Under the pieces are notes generated by a model that saw only the letters and a program-made list of their open reading frames with translations, did no database searches and had not been told where the DNA came from. A stretch of 64,000 bases of DNA from a bacterium (GTDB lineage Bacteria; Zhuqueibacterota; Zhuqueibacteria; Zhuqueibacterales; Zhuqueibacteraceae): positions 62,001 through 126,000 of the forward strand of contig JAKLJX010000017.1 of assembly GCA_023150945.1 (NCBI GenBank). The letters are read 5' to 3'. Positions 1 through 9,621 of the stretch are shown here, in pieces (within the stretch, counting starts at the first letter, position 1; every line of letters begins with the position of its first letter). The position numbers were made by a program, and so were the translations under genes.

Positions 1-2
1 CC

Positions 3-56
3 GTGCGGGGAAAAGATTTCGAAGTGGTGAAGATGGAAAACGTGATGACCGAATGA
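3..56 (+). CDS. C-terminal end of an unidentified upstream gene (partial)
   Basis: The third forward frame is open from the window edge to a TGA at 54-56 and encodes 17 residues ending in ENVMTE. Its position just upstream of purE, with no other start or stop, fits the tail of a protein-coding gene cut by the window edge. Too little is present to name the product. Confidence 0.4.
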   Translation: MRGKDFEVVKMENVMTE

Positions 57-171
57 GATTCGCATACAAATTGCGCGCGCTGCAAGACCAAATCACTGCT
101 GCGGCACCAAGCTTTCGCAAACGCAGCGCGCATTTACCGGACAACATTTTCCAAAGTCAAGGCTGCTGCTT

Positions 172-687
172 ATGCTCGAGAACCGTTTGATGATTGATCA
201 GCCTGCCGTGGTTGCGGTCGTGATGGGCAGCAAATCGGATTGGGAGACCATGCGTCCGGCGGCGGAGGTGTTGAAGCAATTCGAAGTGCCGCATGAATGC
301 CGCGTCGTTTCGGCGCATCGCACGCCGGCGTGGCTGGCGGAGTTTGCCGCGACCGCGGAATCGCGCGGCCTGGAAGTGATCATCGCCGGTGCCGGCGGAG
401 CTGCTCATCTTCCCGGCATGCTGGCGGCGCAAACGCTCGTGCCGGTGCTGGGCGTGCCGGTGCAAAGCAAAGCGCTCAACGGCTTGGATTCGCTGCTCGC
501 CATCGTGCAGATGCCGGCCGGCATTCCGGTCGGCACGCTGGCGATCGGCACGGCCGGCGCAACCAACGCCGCGCTGCTGGCGGTGGCCATTCTCGCCAAC
601 CAGCGGCCGGAATTGCGCGAGAAGCTGCGGGTATTCCGCCAGCAGCAAACGCAAAGGGTTTTGGACAACGCCGAGCTGCGGCTGTAG
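172..687 (+). CDS. purE: N5-carboxyaminoimidazole ribonucleotide mutase PurE
   Basis: Class I PurE moves the carboxyl group of N5-CAIR to C4, giving CAIR, in cytosolic de novo purine synthesis; PurK makes its substrate. The 171-aa protein has the family's usual length and motifs: GSKSDW at residues 19-24, SAHRTP at 47-52 with the catalytic His49, and [11 protein letters not shown] at 73-83. The ATG at 172 has a weak AAGG about nine bases upstream; an ATG at 190 is also possible and would leave 12 residues before GSKSDW. PurK follows on the same strand but only after a 613-base spacer, so the usual tight purEK coupling is absent. Confidence 0.95.
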   Translation: MLENRLMIDQPAVVAVVMGSKSDWETMRPAAEVLKQFEVPHECRVVSAHRTPAWLAEFAATAESRGLEVIIAGAGGAAHLPGMLAAQTLVPVLGVPVQSKALNGLDSLLAIVQMPAGIPVGTLAIGTAGATNAALLAVAILANQRPELREKLRVFRQQQTQRVLDNAELRL

Positions 688-708
688 GCCATCGGGCGCT
701 CAAAGGCA

Positions 709-833
709 GAACAAAACTCTGAAAGATGCTTAACCACAAAGCAAACGCTTGCACTGCGGAGCCGCGGAGAGCGCAGAGTTGCTATCTCAAAAAGCCTTTC
801 TCTGCGTTCTCAGTATCTCGGCGGTGAGCTTTT
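709..833 (+). repeat. dispersed repeat family R4, copy 1
   Basis: The copy begins GAACAAAACTCTGAA, continues ACCACAAAGCAAACGCTTGC and contains complementary GCGGAGAGCGCAGAG and CTCTGCGTTCTC arms around a TCAAAAAGCCTTT core. A second copy at 62714-62826 matches along its length, including the first 15 bases, so the left boundary is well defined. The arms could form a hairpin in RNA or DNA. No coding role is apparent. Confidence 0.7.
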
Positions 834-858
834 GAGGTGAATGGCGCGGCAATGTGCG

Positions 859-888
859 CAAATCTTCACAAGATCCTTGCTAGATGAC
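859..888 (+). repeat. dispersed repeat family R5, right-half copy
   Basis: AATCTTCACAAGATCCTTGC followed by a near GGATGAC end matches the right arm of the full R5 element at 8171-8240. The left arm is not recognisable here. Confidence 0.5.
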
Positions 889-958
889 AGTGGCGGTGGA
901 CACCTCGTGCGAGACAACAGTGTGCGAATCGGGTTTATTGTTGCCCGCGGGCTTCGGG

Positions 959-982
959 TTTCAGCTTGTCTGAAACCTGGCG
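959..982 (+). repeat. hairpin repeat R6, copy 1
   Basis: TTTCAGCTTGTCTGAAA (perfect TTTCAG/CTGAAA arms, 5-base loop) is followed by CCTGGCG. The same 17-base hairpin and CTGGCG tail recur at 1248-1271, about 290 bases away in the same orientation. Confidence 0.6.
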
Positions 983-1156
983 GAGGCGGATGAGTCGACC
1001 AAACTCAGGAAAAAGATCTGAAAGTTCGCGGCAGAATCATTTTCGGCAGAACAATGATCTGGATCACTCTGTCGCTCCCTCATTCTGCCAAGAGTTTTTG
1101 TGCCGCCCCAGGGCTTCAATTTTCAATAGGTACGATTTTAAAAGGAACTGCTTTTC

Positions 1157-1215
1157 GACAGGATTACAGGGTTCACCAGCCTTCAGAGAAATCATGTTGA
1201 TCCTGTTATCCGGTC
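1157..1215 (+). repeat. inverted repeat R3 (GACAGGATTACAGG type)
   Basis: GACAGGATTACAGGGT at 1157-1172 is complementary at 13 of 16 positions to ATCCTGTTATCCGGTC at 1200-1215, with a 27-base loop. Only one copy was found in the window. It resembles short inverted repeats that I recall as scattered in other genomes, but that is from memory. Confidence 0.5.
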
Positions 1216-1247
1216 AGAAATAAAGGCTGCTGTGCAGCGGCCCCAGT

Positions 1248-1271
1248 TTTCAGCTTGTCTGAAAGCTGGCG
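1248..1271 (+). repeat. hairpin repeat R6, copy 2
   Basis: Second copy of TTTCAGCTTGTCTGAAA followed by a CTGGCG tail. It lies about 30 bases upstream of the purK start, inside the probable leader. Confidence 0.6.
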
Positions 1272-1300
1272 TAGACTGTTACCTTGAAAGAAAAGCTGAC

Positions 1301-2449
<1,149 letters not shown>

Positions 2450-2502
2450 ATGATCCCGGGCAAGTCTGCAATGTCTTTCAGATTTTTGTTTTGGGTTTGA
2501 AA

Positions 2503-2532
2503 CGCCAAAGGCCTGGGGATTCCCGCTTGGCG
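2503..2532. terminator. possible shared hairpin between convergent genes
   Basis: CGCCAAAGG and CTTGGCG at 2503-2532 can form a stem between the convergent purK and DUF4143 ATPase stops. There is no clear T-run on either side, so an intrinsic terminator is only a possibility. Confidence 0.25.
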
Positions 2533-2551
2533 GTCAATCTGCGATTGATCG

Positions 2552-3784
2552 TCACGCCAATTCTTCAAATGGCAATGCCATGGTGTCAGTGGTCAAGCGA
2601 AACGCCTTTTTCGTCAGGCACACGAGATAAGACTGTTTCGCTTGTTTTGGGAAGAGACGGTGAAAGGCCGCCAAATTGGCGGCAAGTGGCGGGGTGGGAG
2701 TCGCGCTCAATTTTACTTCGAGGGGAATCAATTGCCTGCCGAAATCGAGAATAAAATCGACTTCATGGCCGGCGGCTGTGCGCCAGAAAAACAGGCGGGG
2801 CATCTCGCCGCGATGAACGAAGGCGCGATAAAGCTCGGCAAACACGGCATTCTCAAACAGTGGCCCGGCCATCGGCCCGAACAAGGCATGCTTGACGTCG
2901 GTCAGGCCGGCAAGATAGGCAGGCAAAGCGGCATCCAGGAAATAGAGCTTGGGTGCCCGCACCAAGCGTTTGCCGAGATTTGCATGATAGGGACGCAACA
3001 ATACGATTTGATAGCTCGCTTCCAGCACGGATAGCCACGACTTTGCTGTATTGACGGCAATGCCGAGATCGCGCGCAAGCTCGGAAACATTCAACAATTG
3101 TGCGGTGCGAGCGGCCAGCGCAAACAGGAATCGTTGGAAATCCTCGAGATTGCCGACGTTGCGCAGGTTGCGTACGTCGCGCTCGAGATAGGTTTGAACA
3201 TAACTGGCAAACCACAATCGCGCCTCGCGATGGGGATCGGCAACCAGTTCCGGATAACCGCTGCGCAGGAGGCCGGCCATGAGCTCTTCGCTCGAAGCGC
3301 CGTCCAGTGCTGGCGTCTCATTCTCTGTCACAGGCCGTTGCCAAAACGGCGCGGCCGTCGAGCGGAGCTTTCTTTCCGCGTGCGACATCGACAGCAGCGT
3401 CAACACTGCGGCTCTGCCGGCCAGCGTTTCGGTAATCCCTTGCATCAGCGAAAGGTTCTGCGAGCCGGAGAGCAAGTAACGCCCTTTCGTGCTGCGATGC
3501 CGGTCGATGGCGCGTTTGAGGTAATGCAGCAAATCCGGCGCATATTGAATTTCATCGAGAATGGCCGGCGGAGAGTATTCTTCTAAAAACAAACGCGGGT
3601 CCTGGCGGGCAAGCGCGCGCAAATCCGGCTCGTCCAAGCTGACGAACCGATGAGTTGCGCCGAACAGATGCTGCAGCAGGGTGGTCTTGCCGGATTGGCG
3701 CGGGCCAGTCACCAGCACCGCGGGAAACTCCTTCACAGCCTGGGCCAGCGTGCCTTCCAGTGTGCGTGGGATATAGTCGAACAT
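2552..3784 (-). CDS. AAA-type ATPase with DUF4143 C-terminal domain
   Basis: A 410-aa protein of the widespread AAA_14/DUF4143 family. The N-terminal half has a Walker A loop GPRQSGKTT (residues 27-35) and a Walker B-like AILDEIQ (about 74-80). A sensor-like LLSGSQN follows near residue 105. The C-terminal half matches DUF4143 in pattern (FENAVFAELYRA, then FFWRTAAGHEVDFIL with its nuclease-like D/E residues and EVK). The biochemical role is unsettled; these often behave as mobile accessory genes. It stands alone and faces purK. The ATG at 3784 has no strong ribosome-binding site. Confidence 0.85.
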   Translation of the reverse strand: MFDYIPRTLEGTLAQAVKEFPAVLVTGPRQSGKTTLLQHLFGATHRFVSLDEPDLRALARQDPRLFLEEYSPPAILDEIQYAPDLLHYLKRAIDRHRSTKGRYLLSGSQNLSLMQGITETLAGRAAVLTLLSMSHAERKLRSTAAPFWQRPVTENETPALDGASSEELMAGLLRSGYPELVADPHREARLWFASYVQTYLERDVRNLRNVGNLEDFQRFLFALAARTAQLLNVSELARDLGIAVNTAKSWLSVLEASYQIVLLRPYHANLGKRLVRAPKLYFLDAALPAYLAGLTDVKHALFGPMAGPLFENAVFAELYRAFVHRGEMPRLFFWRTAAGHEVDFILDFGRQLIPLEVKLSATPTPPLAANLAAFHRLFPKQAKQSYLVCLTKKAFRLTTDTMALPFEELA

Positions 3785-3837
3785 GGCGGAAAGTAAGCGG
3801 GGAAATCTTGCGGGTCAAGTGTAAATTTGCAGTCGAA

Positions 3838-3851
3838 ATGCAAATTTGCAT
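3838..3851. promoter_or_regulatory. 14-bp perfect palindrome upstream of the DUF4143 ATPase
   Basis: ATGCAAATTTGCAT is a perfect palindrome 54 bases upstream of the ATPase start. An offset half-copy (GTAAATTTGCAG) lies at 3821-3832. Spacing and symmetry are those of an operator for a dimeric regulator, but no regulator is encoded nearby. Confidence 0.3.
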
Positions 3852-3890
3852 GGCTGCAATGCAACGGGCGGCTAATCAAACGTTTGCTGA

Positions 3891-4967
3891 TCATTCCTCC
3901 TCCGGCGCGTCGTGCTCATCCTCGATCTCACCGACGATTTCTTCCAGCACATCTTCGAGCGTGACAATGCCGAGCACCGGGCCGTTGCGCTCTTTCACCA
4001 CTGCCATCTGCTTTCTTTGTTTGCGAAATTCGCGCAACGCCACCGCCACCGACATGCTGGGCGGAAAGAACACCGGCGGGTACATGGCATCGCTCAAGGT
4101 GATCATGCCGCGCAGGCTGAAGAAGTAGAACAGATCCTTGGCATTGACAATGCCGACGACGTTGTCGAAGTCGCCGTCATAAACCGGCATGCGGGTGTGT
4201 GCGCCCTCGCGTACCGCCTCCATGATTTCGCTTTCCGGCGCGTGCACCTCGAGTGCAGCGACGTTTTCGCGCGGAATCAGAATGTCCCGCACCCGCTTCG
4301 CCGACAGCCGGAACACGTTGCGCAGATACACGGCCTGATCCGGCGAGAGAATGCCGGCCCGGCTGGTTTCCTCGACCAGCAGGCTGAGCTCATCCACCGA
4401 ATGCACCATCTGATGGCCGGACACGGGCTGAAAGCCGAGGCGCCGCACCACCCAATTGCCGGCGCTGTTCATCATCAAGATCGCCGGCCGCATGACGCGT
4501 GCAAACACCAGCAGCGGCGTGGCCACCACCACCGAGATTTCGTCCGGACGCTGCAACGCCAACGCCTTGGGCGCCAGCTCACCGATGACGACGTGCAGAA
4601 ACGTGATGAGGGTGAAGGAAGAAACCGCAGCGAGCGAGTGGCTGGCCACCGCAGAGAGGGAAACCGGCAGCCAGCGCAGCACCGGCTCAAACAGATGCGC
4701 CACCGCCGGCTCGCCCACCCATCCCAAGGCCAGACTCGCCAGTGTGATGCCGAGTTGGGTGGCGGCAATCGCGTCATCCAACCGGCTGATGACACGCCGC
4801 ACCGCGGTGGCGCCCACGCGGCCTTTTTGAATCATTTCCTCGACCCGGGTGCGCCGCACCGCCACCAGGGCAAACTCCGCCGCCACGAAAAAACTGTTCA
4901 ACAGCACCAGCAGTGGGATTGACAGCAGGCTCAAGAATTGGCGAAGAAACTCCAGCACACCTTCCAT
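3891..4967 (-). CDS. CNNM/DUF21 membrane protein with CBS domains (CorC/hemolysin family)
   Basis: The family comprises inner-membrane proteins linked to Mg2+/Co2+ transport. The 358-aa product has an N-terminal DUF21 region with hydrophobic helices (SLLSIPLLVLLNSFFVAAEF and others) and the diagnostic AAEFALVAVRRTRVEE and QLGITLASLALGWVGEP. A paired CBS region follows (about residues 195-340; IPRENVAALE, ARMPVYDGDFDNVVGIV-like, ending in VLGIVTLEDVLEEIVGEI). The C-terminal CorC_HlyC domain of longer members is absent. The ATG at 4967 is chosen over a 30-residue upstream extension (5057) because the extension is unlike the family's hydrophobic N-terminus. Confidence 0.9.
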   Translation of the reverse strand: MEGVLEFLRQFLSLLSIPLLVLLNSFFVAAEFALVAVRRTRVEEMIQKGRVGATAVRRVISRLDDAIAATQLGITLASLALGWVGEPAVAHLFEPVLRWLPVSLSAVASHSLAAVSSFTLITFLHVVIGELAPKALALQRPDEISVVVATPLLVFARVMRPAILMMNSAGNWVVRRLGFQPVSGHQMVHSVDELSLLVEETSRAGILSPDQAVYLRNVFRLSAKRVRDILIPRENVAALEVHAPESEIMEAVREGAHTRMPVYDGDFDNVVGIVNAKDLFYFFSLRGMITLSDAMYPPVFFPPSMSVAVALREFRKQRKQMAVVKERNGPVLGIVTLEDVLEEIVGEIEDEHDAPEEE

Positions 4968-5148
4968 ACTTCGTAGGCTCCCTGACTCTTCTGCAGCATC
5001 TGCGCGCGGCGCGTGCGCCGCAGAAGGGTAGCAGAAAAAATGCTTGCATACAATCAAAATTTCACTGTCCTTCCACTGCCGGGTGCGTCCTCGCCGCGCG
5101 GCCGCGCGGCTTGATCCCGGCGCGCACCTCTTTCATCTGAATGAGGCC

Positions 5149-6096
5149 ATGAGTCCAGTCATCGCCACCCGCAATCTCACCAAAAAATTCGGCACGCTGA
5201 CGGCACTGGCGCAGGTCGATCTCACGGTCGCGCCCGGTACGGTCTTCGGATTTCTCGGCCCTAATGGCGCCGGCAAAACCACCACCGTGCGTTTGCTCAA
5301 CGGCCTGTTGCTGCCGACCGCGGGCCAGGCGTTCGTGCTGGGCCATGAGGTGCCGCGAGACAGCCACCATGTGCGGCGGCGCTGCGGCGTGCAAACCGAC
5401 ACCAATCTCTACGACAAGCTCACGGTGCAGGAGAATTTGGAAATTTGGGGCGGGCTTTACGGCCTGCGGAGCAGCGAGTTGCAGCAGCGCCTGAGCGCCT
5501 TGTTGGAGCAGTTCGATTTGGCGGAAAAGCGCCGGGATTTGGCCGGCAGCCTGAGCAAGGGCATGAAGCAGAAGTTGAGCATCGCCCGCGCGCTCATTCA
5601 CGACCCGGAAATTCTCTTTCTCGATGAACCCACCGCCGGGCTTGATCCGGAAACTTCGGAGGATTTGCTGCAGTACTTGCGCCGCTTCATTGCCGGGCGC
5701 ACGCGCACGGTGTTTCTGTGCTCACACCGGCTGGAGGAGGTCGAGTTGCTGTGTGAAGCGGTTGCGATCATCGATCACGGCAGCCTTCTCGCCGGCGGCG
5801 CCATCGCGGAGTTGCGCCGGCAATTATGGCCGGAGCGGGTGTGGTGGATCGATTTCCTGGAGCCGCGCGCGCACTTCTTTGCGGCGCTGCGCCGTGCCGG
5901 CTGGCAGCCGCAGCCCGCGGCACCGGAACACCATTTGAAGATTGCGCTGCGCGATGCGGCGGAGATTGCCCGCGTGGTGCGCACGCTGGTGCAGGCCGGC
6001 GCCGACATTGCCGCGGTGCAGGAAGAGCGCCGCTCACTGAAAGACATCTATTTCGCACTGTTGCCCAGGGAGAAGCATGAATCTGCCTCGCATTAA
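5149..6096 (+). CDS. ABC transporter ATP-binding protein (NatA-like)
   Basis: Cytoplasmic ATPase of an ABC-2 exporter, 315 aa from the ATG at 5149. Visible motifs: Walker A GPNGAGKTTT, signature LSKGMKQKLS, Walker B ILFLDEPTAGLDP and the switch histidine in FLCSHRLEE. About 80 residues after the ATPase core form the extra C-terminal domain usual in this exporter class. The start at 5149 puts ATRNLTKKFG in the normal place; an in-frame start at 5044 would add 35 low-complexity residues. It overlaps the permease gene by 20 bases, so the two are co-translated. The exported substrate cannot be told. Confidence 0.9.
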   Translation: MSPVIATRNLTKKFGTLTALAQVDLTVAPGTVFGFLGPNGAGKTTTVRLLNGLLLPTAGQAFVLGHEVPRDSHHVRRRCGVQTDTNLYDKLTVQENLEIWGGLYGLRSSELQQRLSALLEQFDLAEKRRDLAGSLSKGMKQKLSIARALIHDPEILFLDEPTAGLDPETSEDLLQYLRRFIAGRTRTVFLCSHRLEEVELLCEAVAIIDHGSLLAGGAIAELRRQLWPERVWWIDFLEPRAHFFAALRRAGWQPQPAAPEHHLKIALRDAAEIARVVRTLVQAGADIAAVQEERRSLKDIYFALLPREKHESASH

Positions 6097-6880
6097 ACTC
6101 GTCTTTGCAAAAGACTGGAAGGAACTGCGCCGCAGCCGGCAGGCGGTTTTGCCGATGCTCATCGTGCCCCTGGTGTTCGTGGTGCTGCTGCCGGCAGTGT
6201 TCGTTTTCACCGCCGGGCAGATGGTGGCCGATCCCAGCAAAGCCGACATGCTGAAAAACCTGCCCCAATTCGCGCTGCCCGCCGGCCTGAACGAAGAGCA
6301 GGCCATTCTCTACCTGATGCTGATTCTCATCCTCGGGCCGTTGTTTCTGTTGATTCCGGTGATGATGGCCAGCATCATTGCCGCCAGCAGTTTTGCCGGG
6401 GAAAAAGAACGCAAGACCATCGAGGGCCTGCTATACACGCCGCTCACCGATCAGGAGCTGGTGCTGGGCAAGATCGCGGTTTGCTTCATTCCCGCCGTGC
6501 TCATTTCCTGGCTTTGCTTTGGCATTTACGGCGTTGTCGCGAATGCGCTCGCCTATCCGTTTTTCGGCCGTTTGATCTTCCCGACCGCGAGCTGGGTGGC
6601 GATGATCTTTTGGCTTGCGCCCGGCCTGAGTTTTCTCTCGCTCGCCCTGGTGGTGGCGGTGTCGCAGCGCGCCGCCGGCGTGTGGGAAGCCCAGCAAATT
6701 TCCGCACTGCTGCTCCTGCCCATCATCGGCTTGGTGATTTCACAAACCCAGGGGATTTTCGTGTTGACCGTGCCGTTGATCCTGCTCGCGGGGCTGGTGA
6801 TTTACGTTCTGGATGTTTTCATCTATCGCTGGCTGGTGCGGCGCTTGAATCGCGAGCGCATTGTCACGAAGCTGGTGTGA
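6077..6880 (+). CDS. ABC-2 type permease (NatB-like)
   Basis: Membrane subunit partnering the preceding ATPase, 267 aa. The first helix follows the amphipathic start KDWKELRRSRQAVLP, as usual for the NatB/ABC-2 group. A large external loop follows, then the conserved SFAGEKERKTIEGLLYTPLTDQELVLGKI and four more hydrophobic segments (about residues 125-255). The end is basic (RRLNRERIVTKLV). Its ATG lies inside the ATPase gene. Together the two genes make a complete half-size exporter. Confidence 0.9.
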   Translation: MNLPRIKLVFAKDWKELRRSRQAVLPMLIVPLVFVVLLPAVFVFTAGQMVADPSKADMLKNLPQFALPAGLNEEQAILYLMLILILGPLFLLIPVMMASIIAASSFAGEKERKTIEGLLYTPLTDQELVLGKIAVCFIPAVLISWLCFGIYGVVANALAYPFFGRLIFPTASWVAMIFWLAPGLSFLSLALVVAVSQRAAGVWEAQQISALLLLPIIGLVISQTQGIFVLTVPLILLAGLVIYVLDVFIYRWLVRRLNRERIVTKLV

Positions 6881-7106
6881 GACCGCGCGGGGGAACGCTG
6901 CGGGCGCAGGATCTTTGCCTTCCCGCTGCGTGCAGCGCGCAACATTCGCACGTTTGTGTTGCCCTGAAGATGCTCTGCGGTTGCCTGCGCGAGTTTTCGC
7001 TTTTCCGCATCGATGCGACTGCTGATCAAGTAACCCTCTTGATTTGTCACTCCGCCTGCAAGGCTTCCCAGCCAAAATTCTCATCGGCCCGTCCCCAATA
7101 ATTCTC

Positions 7107-7148
7107 TTGCAAGTTATTCTTTTCAAATTAAATTTAGGCTCAACTAAA
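7107..7148 (+). promoter_or_regulatory. candidate promoter with overlapping palindrome, upstream of the HAD gene
   Basis: TTGCAA (7107-7112), a 16-base spacer and TAAATT (7129-7134) resemble a sigma70 promoter in a locally AT-rich stretch. Overlapping the -10 is TTTAG-N6-CTAAA (7133-7148), a 16-base palindrome that could be an operator. The rest of the 6881-7188 gap shows nothing recognisable. Confidence 0.35.
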
Positions 7149-7188
7149 AATTATTTTTATCGGACATAATTTTGTGAATGGATTGCAG

Positions 7189-7887
7189 ATGAATCAGATT
7201 GCGTTGGTTGTATGCGATATTGCCGGCACCACCGTTGCGGATGACGGCCACGTGGTCCGAGCCTTTCAAGCAGCATTGCGGCCGCACGGCATTGCGCTGG
7301 ACGAGTCGGCATTGCGGCCCTGGCGCGGCGCGGCCAAGCACGAAGTGTTGCGTTCTTTCATCGAGCAAGGATTCGGTTCCCACGCGCCGGAAAATGCCGC
7401 GCGCGTGCAAGCCGCGGCAGCGGAATTTCGCAGCCGCCTGCAGCAGAGCTTCCGGGAATCGGGCGTGCATCCGATTGCCGGCGCTCCGGAGACCTTTGCC
7501 TGGCTGCGCGAGCACGGCATCAAAATCGCCCTGACGACGGGATTCGACCGCCAGCTCACCGGCATCATTCTCGCGAAACTGGGTTGGGACGAGAGGCTGT
7601 TGGCCGCAGTGGTGTGCAGCGAGGAGGTGGCGCAGGGCCGGCCGGCGCCCTTCATGATTTTTCGCGCGATGGAGCTCGCCGGCGTGCGCGACGTGCGCCG
7701 CGTGATGACGGTCGGTGATACCGTGCTGGATCTCGAAGCCGGCGTCAATGCCGGTGTTGCCGGCGTGGTCGGCGTGCTATCCGGCGCGCAGGGACTCGAG
7801 CAACTGGGCAAATCCTCTCACACGCATTTGATCGCCAGCATTGCAGAGCTGCCCGAGCTGCTGGCCAGGCTACCGCGACCGCATTGA
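7189..7887 (+). CDS. phosphonatase-like HAD hydrolase
   Basis: HAD-superfamily enzyme of the phosphonoacetaldehyde-hydrolase-like group, 232 aa, cytosolic. Motif I is VVCDIAGTTV with nucleophile Asp10. The cap has PWRGAAK with Lys50 where phosphonatases carry their Schiff-base lysine. Motif II is TTGFDRQ; motif III appears as GRPAPFM with Arg in place of the common Lys; motif IV is VGDTVLDLEAGVNAG. No other phosphonate genes are nearby, so the substrate is uncertain. A GTG at 7174 would add five residues; the ATG at 7189 fits the family N-terminus better. Confidence 0.85.
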   Translation: MNQIALVVCDIAGTTVADDGHVVRAFQAALRPHGIALDESALRPWRGAAKHEVLRSFIEQGFGSHAPENAARVQAAAAEFRSRLQQSFRESGVHPIAGAPETFAWLREHGIKIALTTGFDRQLTGIILAKLGWDERLLAAVVCSEEVAQGRPAPFMIFRAMELAGVRDVRRVMTVGDTVLDLEAGVNAGVAGVVGVLSGAQGLEQLGKSSHTHLIASIAELPELLARLPRPH

Positions 7888-7984
7888 GCTCCGCCTGCCG
7901 ATCGACCGCAAACGCTCATTACAGCGATTAACCCCCGACTTGCGGCGTTCTTCGGCGGGGAGAGGTGCATTCACTTTCTGCATT

Positions 7985-8121
7985 GTTCCTGTTGGGAAAA
8001 TGTTCCGCCCTCGGCTGAGCCGCGGTCTCCAAGGCTTCGATCCCCGTGGAGACTGTGAGGTTTTCAATGCAACGGCCAAGCCGCGGCGGGAACATTTTCT
8101 CAAAAGCTCGTGATTTCGGAC
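7985..8121 (-). repeat. dispersed repeat family R1, copy A
   Basis: Inverse-orientation copy of a repeat of about 125-135 bp also found at 11488-11622 (-), 15546-15672 (+) and 60951-61076 (+). Shared landmarks in the forward sense: TCCGAAATCNCGA, TTGAGAAAA, a GGCTYRGCCGTTGC hairpin, GTTTCCACG-like centre, GCGGCTCAGCCGA hairpin and a GGNACATTC-like end. It occupies most of the gap between the HAD and DHOR genes. Confidence 0.75.
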
Positions 8122-8170
8122 GCTCACTGGTGGTCTTTTGCTTCAATTCGTGGAATTGGCCTCTCAATAT

Positions 8171-8240
8171 GTCATTCCGTCGAATCTTGTGAAATTCTTG
8201 GCCCTGCGCCCAAATCTTCACAAGATCCTTGCGGGATGAC
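8171..8240 (+). repeat. dispersed repeat family R5, full hairpin copy
   Basis: The left arm GTCATTCCGTCGAATCTTG and the right arm CACAAGATCCTTGCGGGATG are extensively complementary over about 27 bases, separated by a short GC-rich loop. Right-half copies exist at 859-888 and 11694-11721. The element lies 95 bases upstream of the DHOR gene. Confidence 0.7.
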
Positions 8241-8334
8241 AATGGTGGTGGTTTTACATTACATGACAACGACGCCCAAGTCACGTTGAAGCGTCCCTTC
8301 ATGCCGTATTGCAACCAAGTCTCCGGAGGCAAAC

Positions 8335-9555
8335 ATGACACTGACAGCCAGACGCGTGCTCATACTTTTCTTGCCCATGTTGGCGGCGTGTGGCACGCTG
8401 CTCACCGAAGCGCCGCCGCCCAACCAAGTGCTCGATGCCACAGTGGAACATCTCTCGCCGGCGCAGTTGGCCGCACACATCGCCGGTGATGAGGGCTTCG
8501 GCGAGACGTTTTCGTCCGCCACCGGCCTCGGCCCGATTTTCAATCAAACCTCATGCGAGAGCTGTCATCCTGCCGAAGGCCGCGGCCATCCCTCGACCAA
8601 CCTGATTCGCTTCGGCCGCGCCACCGCCAACAGCTTCGATTACCTGCTGGAACAGGGCGGCCCGCAACTGCAAGACCGCGCCATTCCCGGCTATCCCGCC
8701 GAAAAGCTGCCGGCGGAAGCCACCAGCCTCTCCGTGCGCGGCGGCCCGCTGGTCGTCGGCCTCGGGTTGATCGAAGCGATCCCCGATCAAATCATTCTGG
8801 CGCGCGAAGATCCGCATGATGCTGATGGCGACGGCATCTCGGGGCGGGCCAATTTTGTGGCACCGCCGCCCTATCTCACGCTTGCTCCAACAAGAGTCTC
8901 GCGGGAGGGCAAATACCTCGGCCGGTTCGGCCGCAAAGCCACTGCGATCGACCTGCTGCAACAGACGGTTACCGCCTATCGCAACGACATCGGCGTGACT
9001 TCGGAGTTTGAGCCGGAGGAGCTGTTCAATCCGGCATTGGGCAATCGCGTCGGTGACAATGTCCCTGATCCCGAGGTCGCAACCGAGACGATCAACAACG
9101 TGGTGATCTACCTGCAGACGCTGCGGCCGCCGCTGCGCCGAGGTGCCGAGCAGGCCCAGGTGCGTGCAGGCGAACGGCTGTTCGGCGAGATTGGCTGCAC
9201 GGGTTGTCACGTTCCTGAGATGGAAACCGGCCCGAGTCCGATTGCCGCGCTGGCGGTTCAACGTGTGCCGCTATACTCTGATTTGCTCTTGCATGATTTG
9301 GGCCCGGCGCTTGCCGACAACTATCCGGAAGGCGAAGCCACCGGCTCGGAATGGCGCACCACGCCGCTGTGGGGTTTGGGCTTGGTGGGCGAATTGCTCG
9401 GCGGCACGCCGTTCTATTTGCACGACGGCCGCACCTCCAGCCTGGAAGCGGCGATTCTGCTGCATGGCGGCGAGGCGCAAAAAAGCCGCACCAACTTCAC
9501 GAATCTGAGTGCACACGAACGGGCGGCCGTGCTGGCGTTTTTGAATTCACTCTGA
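8335..9555 (+). CDS. di-heme oxidoreductase (DHOR/DUF1111 family) lipoprotein
   Basis: 406-aa c-type cytochrome of the DHOR ('thiol oxidoreductase') family. A lipoprotein signal ends in LAAC (Cys19), so it is probably anchored in a membrane facing the periplasm or cell exterior. Two heme c sites are visible: CESCH (74-78) and CTGCH (288-292). The conserved tail GTPFYLHDGRTSSLEAAILLHGG-like region is near the C-terminus, with its GEA motif. The start lies 10 bases after a CGGAGG ribosome-binding site. A Rieske protein and a porin follow on the same strand, suggesting an electron-transfer cluster. The physiological substrate of DHOR proteins is generally unknown. Confidence 0.9.
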   Translation: MTLTARRVLILFLPMLAACGTLLTEAPPPNQVLDATVEHLSPAQLAAHIAGDEGFGETFSSATGLGPIFNQTSCESCHPAEGRGHPSTNLIRFGRATANSFDYLLEQGGPQLQDRAIPGYPAEKLPAEATSLSVRGGPLVVGLGLIEAIPDQIILAREDPHDADGDGISGRANFVAPPPYLTLAPTRVSREGKYLGRFGRKATAIDLLQQTVTAYRNDIGVTSEFEPEELFNPALGNRVGDNVPDPEVATETINNVVIYLQTLRPPLRRGAEQAQVRAGERLFGEIGCTGCHVPEMETGPSPIAALAVQRVPLYSDLLLHDLGPALADNYPEGEATGSEWRTTPLWGLGLVGELLGGTPFYLHDGRTSSLEAAILLHGGEAQKSRTNFTNLSAHERAAVLAFLNSL

Positions 9556-9621
9556 TTCTCGCAAGCCGGATGGGCCTTGGCTCGCGCAACACACGCAAGG
9601 CACGAAAGCGCTCTCAACTCC

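Larger units (their letters stand above)
688..1300. other. repeat-filled purE-purK spacer
   Basis: This 613-base stretch has no convincing gene. It holds one copy of the R4 repeat (709-833), a half copy of R5 (859-888), two copies of the R6 hairpin (959-982 and 1248-1271) and an R3 inverted repeat (1157-1215). An 85-codon open frame at 966-1223 runs through the repeats and has no ribosome-binding site or recognisable domain. Confidence 0.6.

Noticed and set aside
966-1223. 85-codon open frame upstream of purK
   Set aside because: It is built from repeats R6 and R3, with no recognisable protein family.
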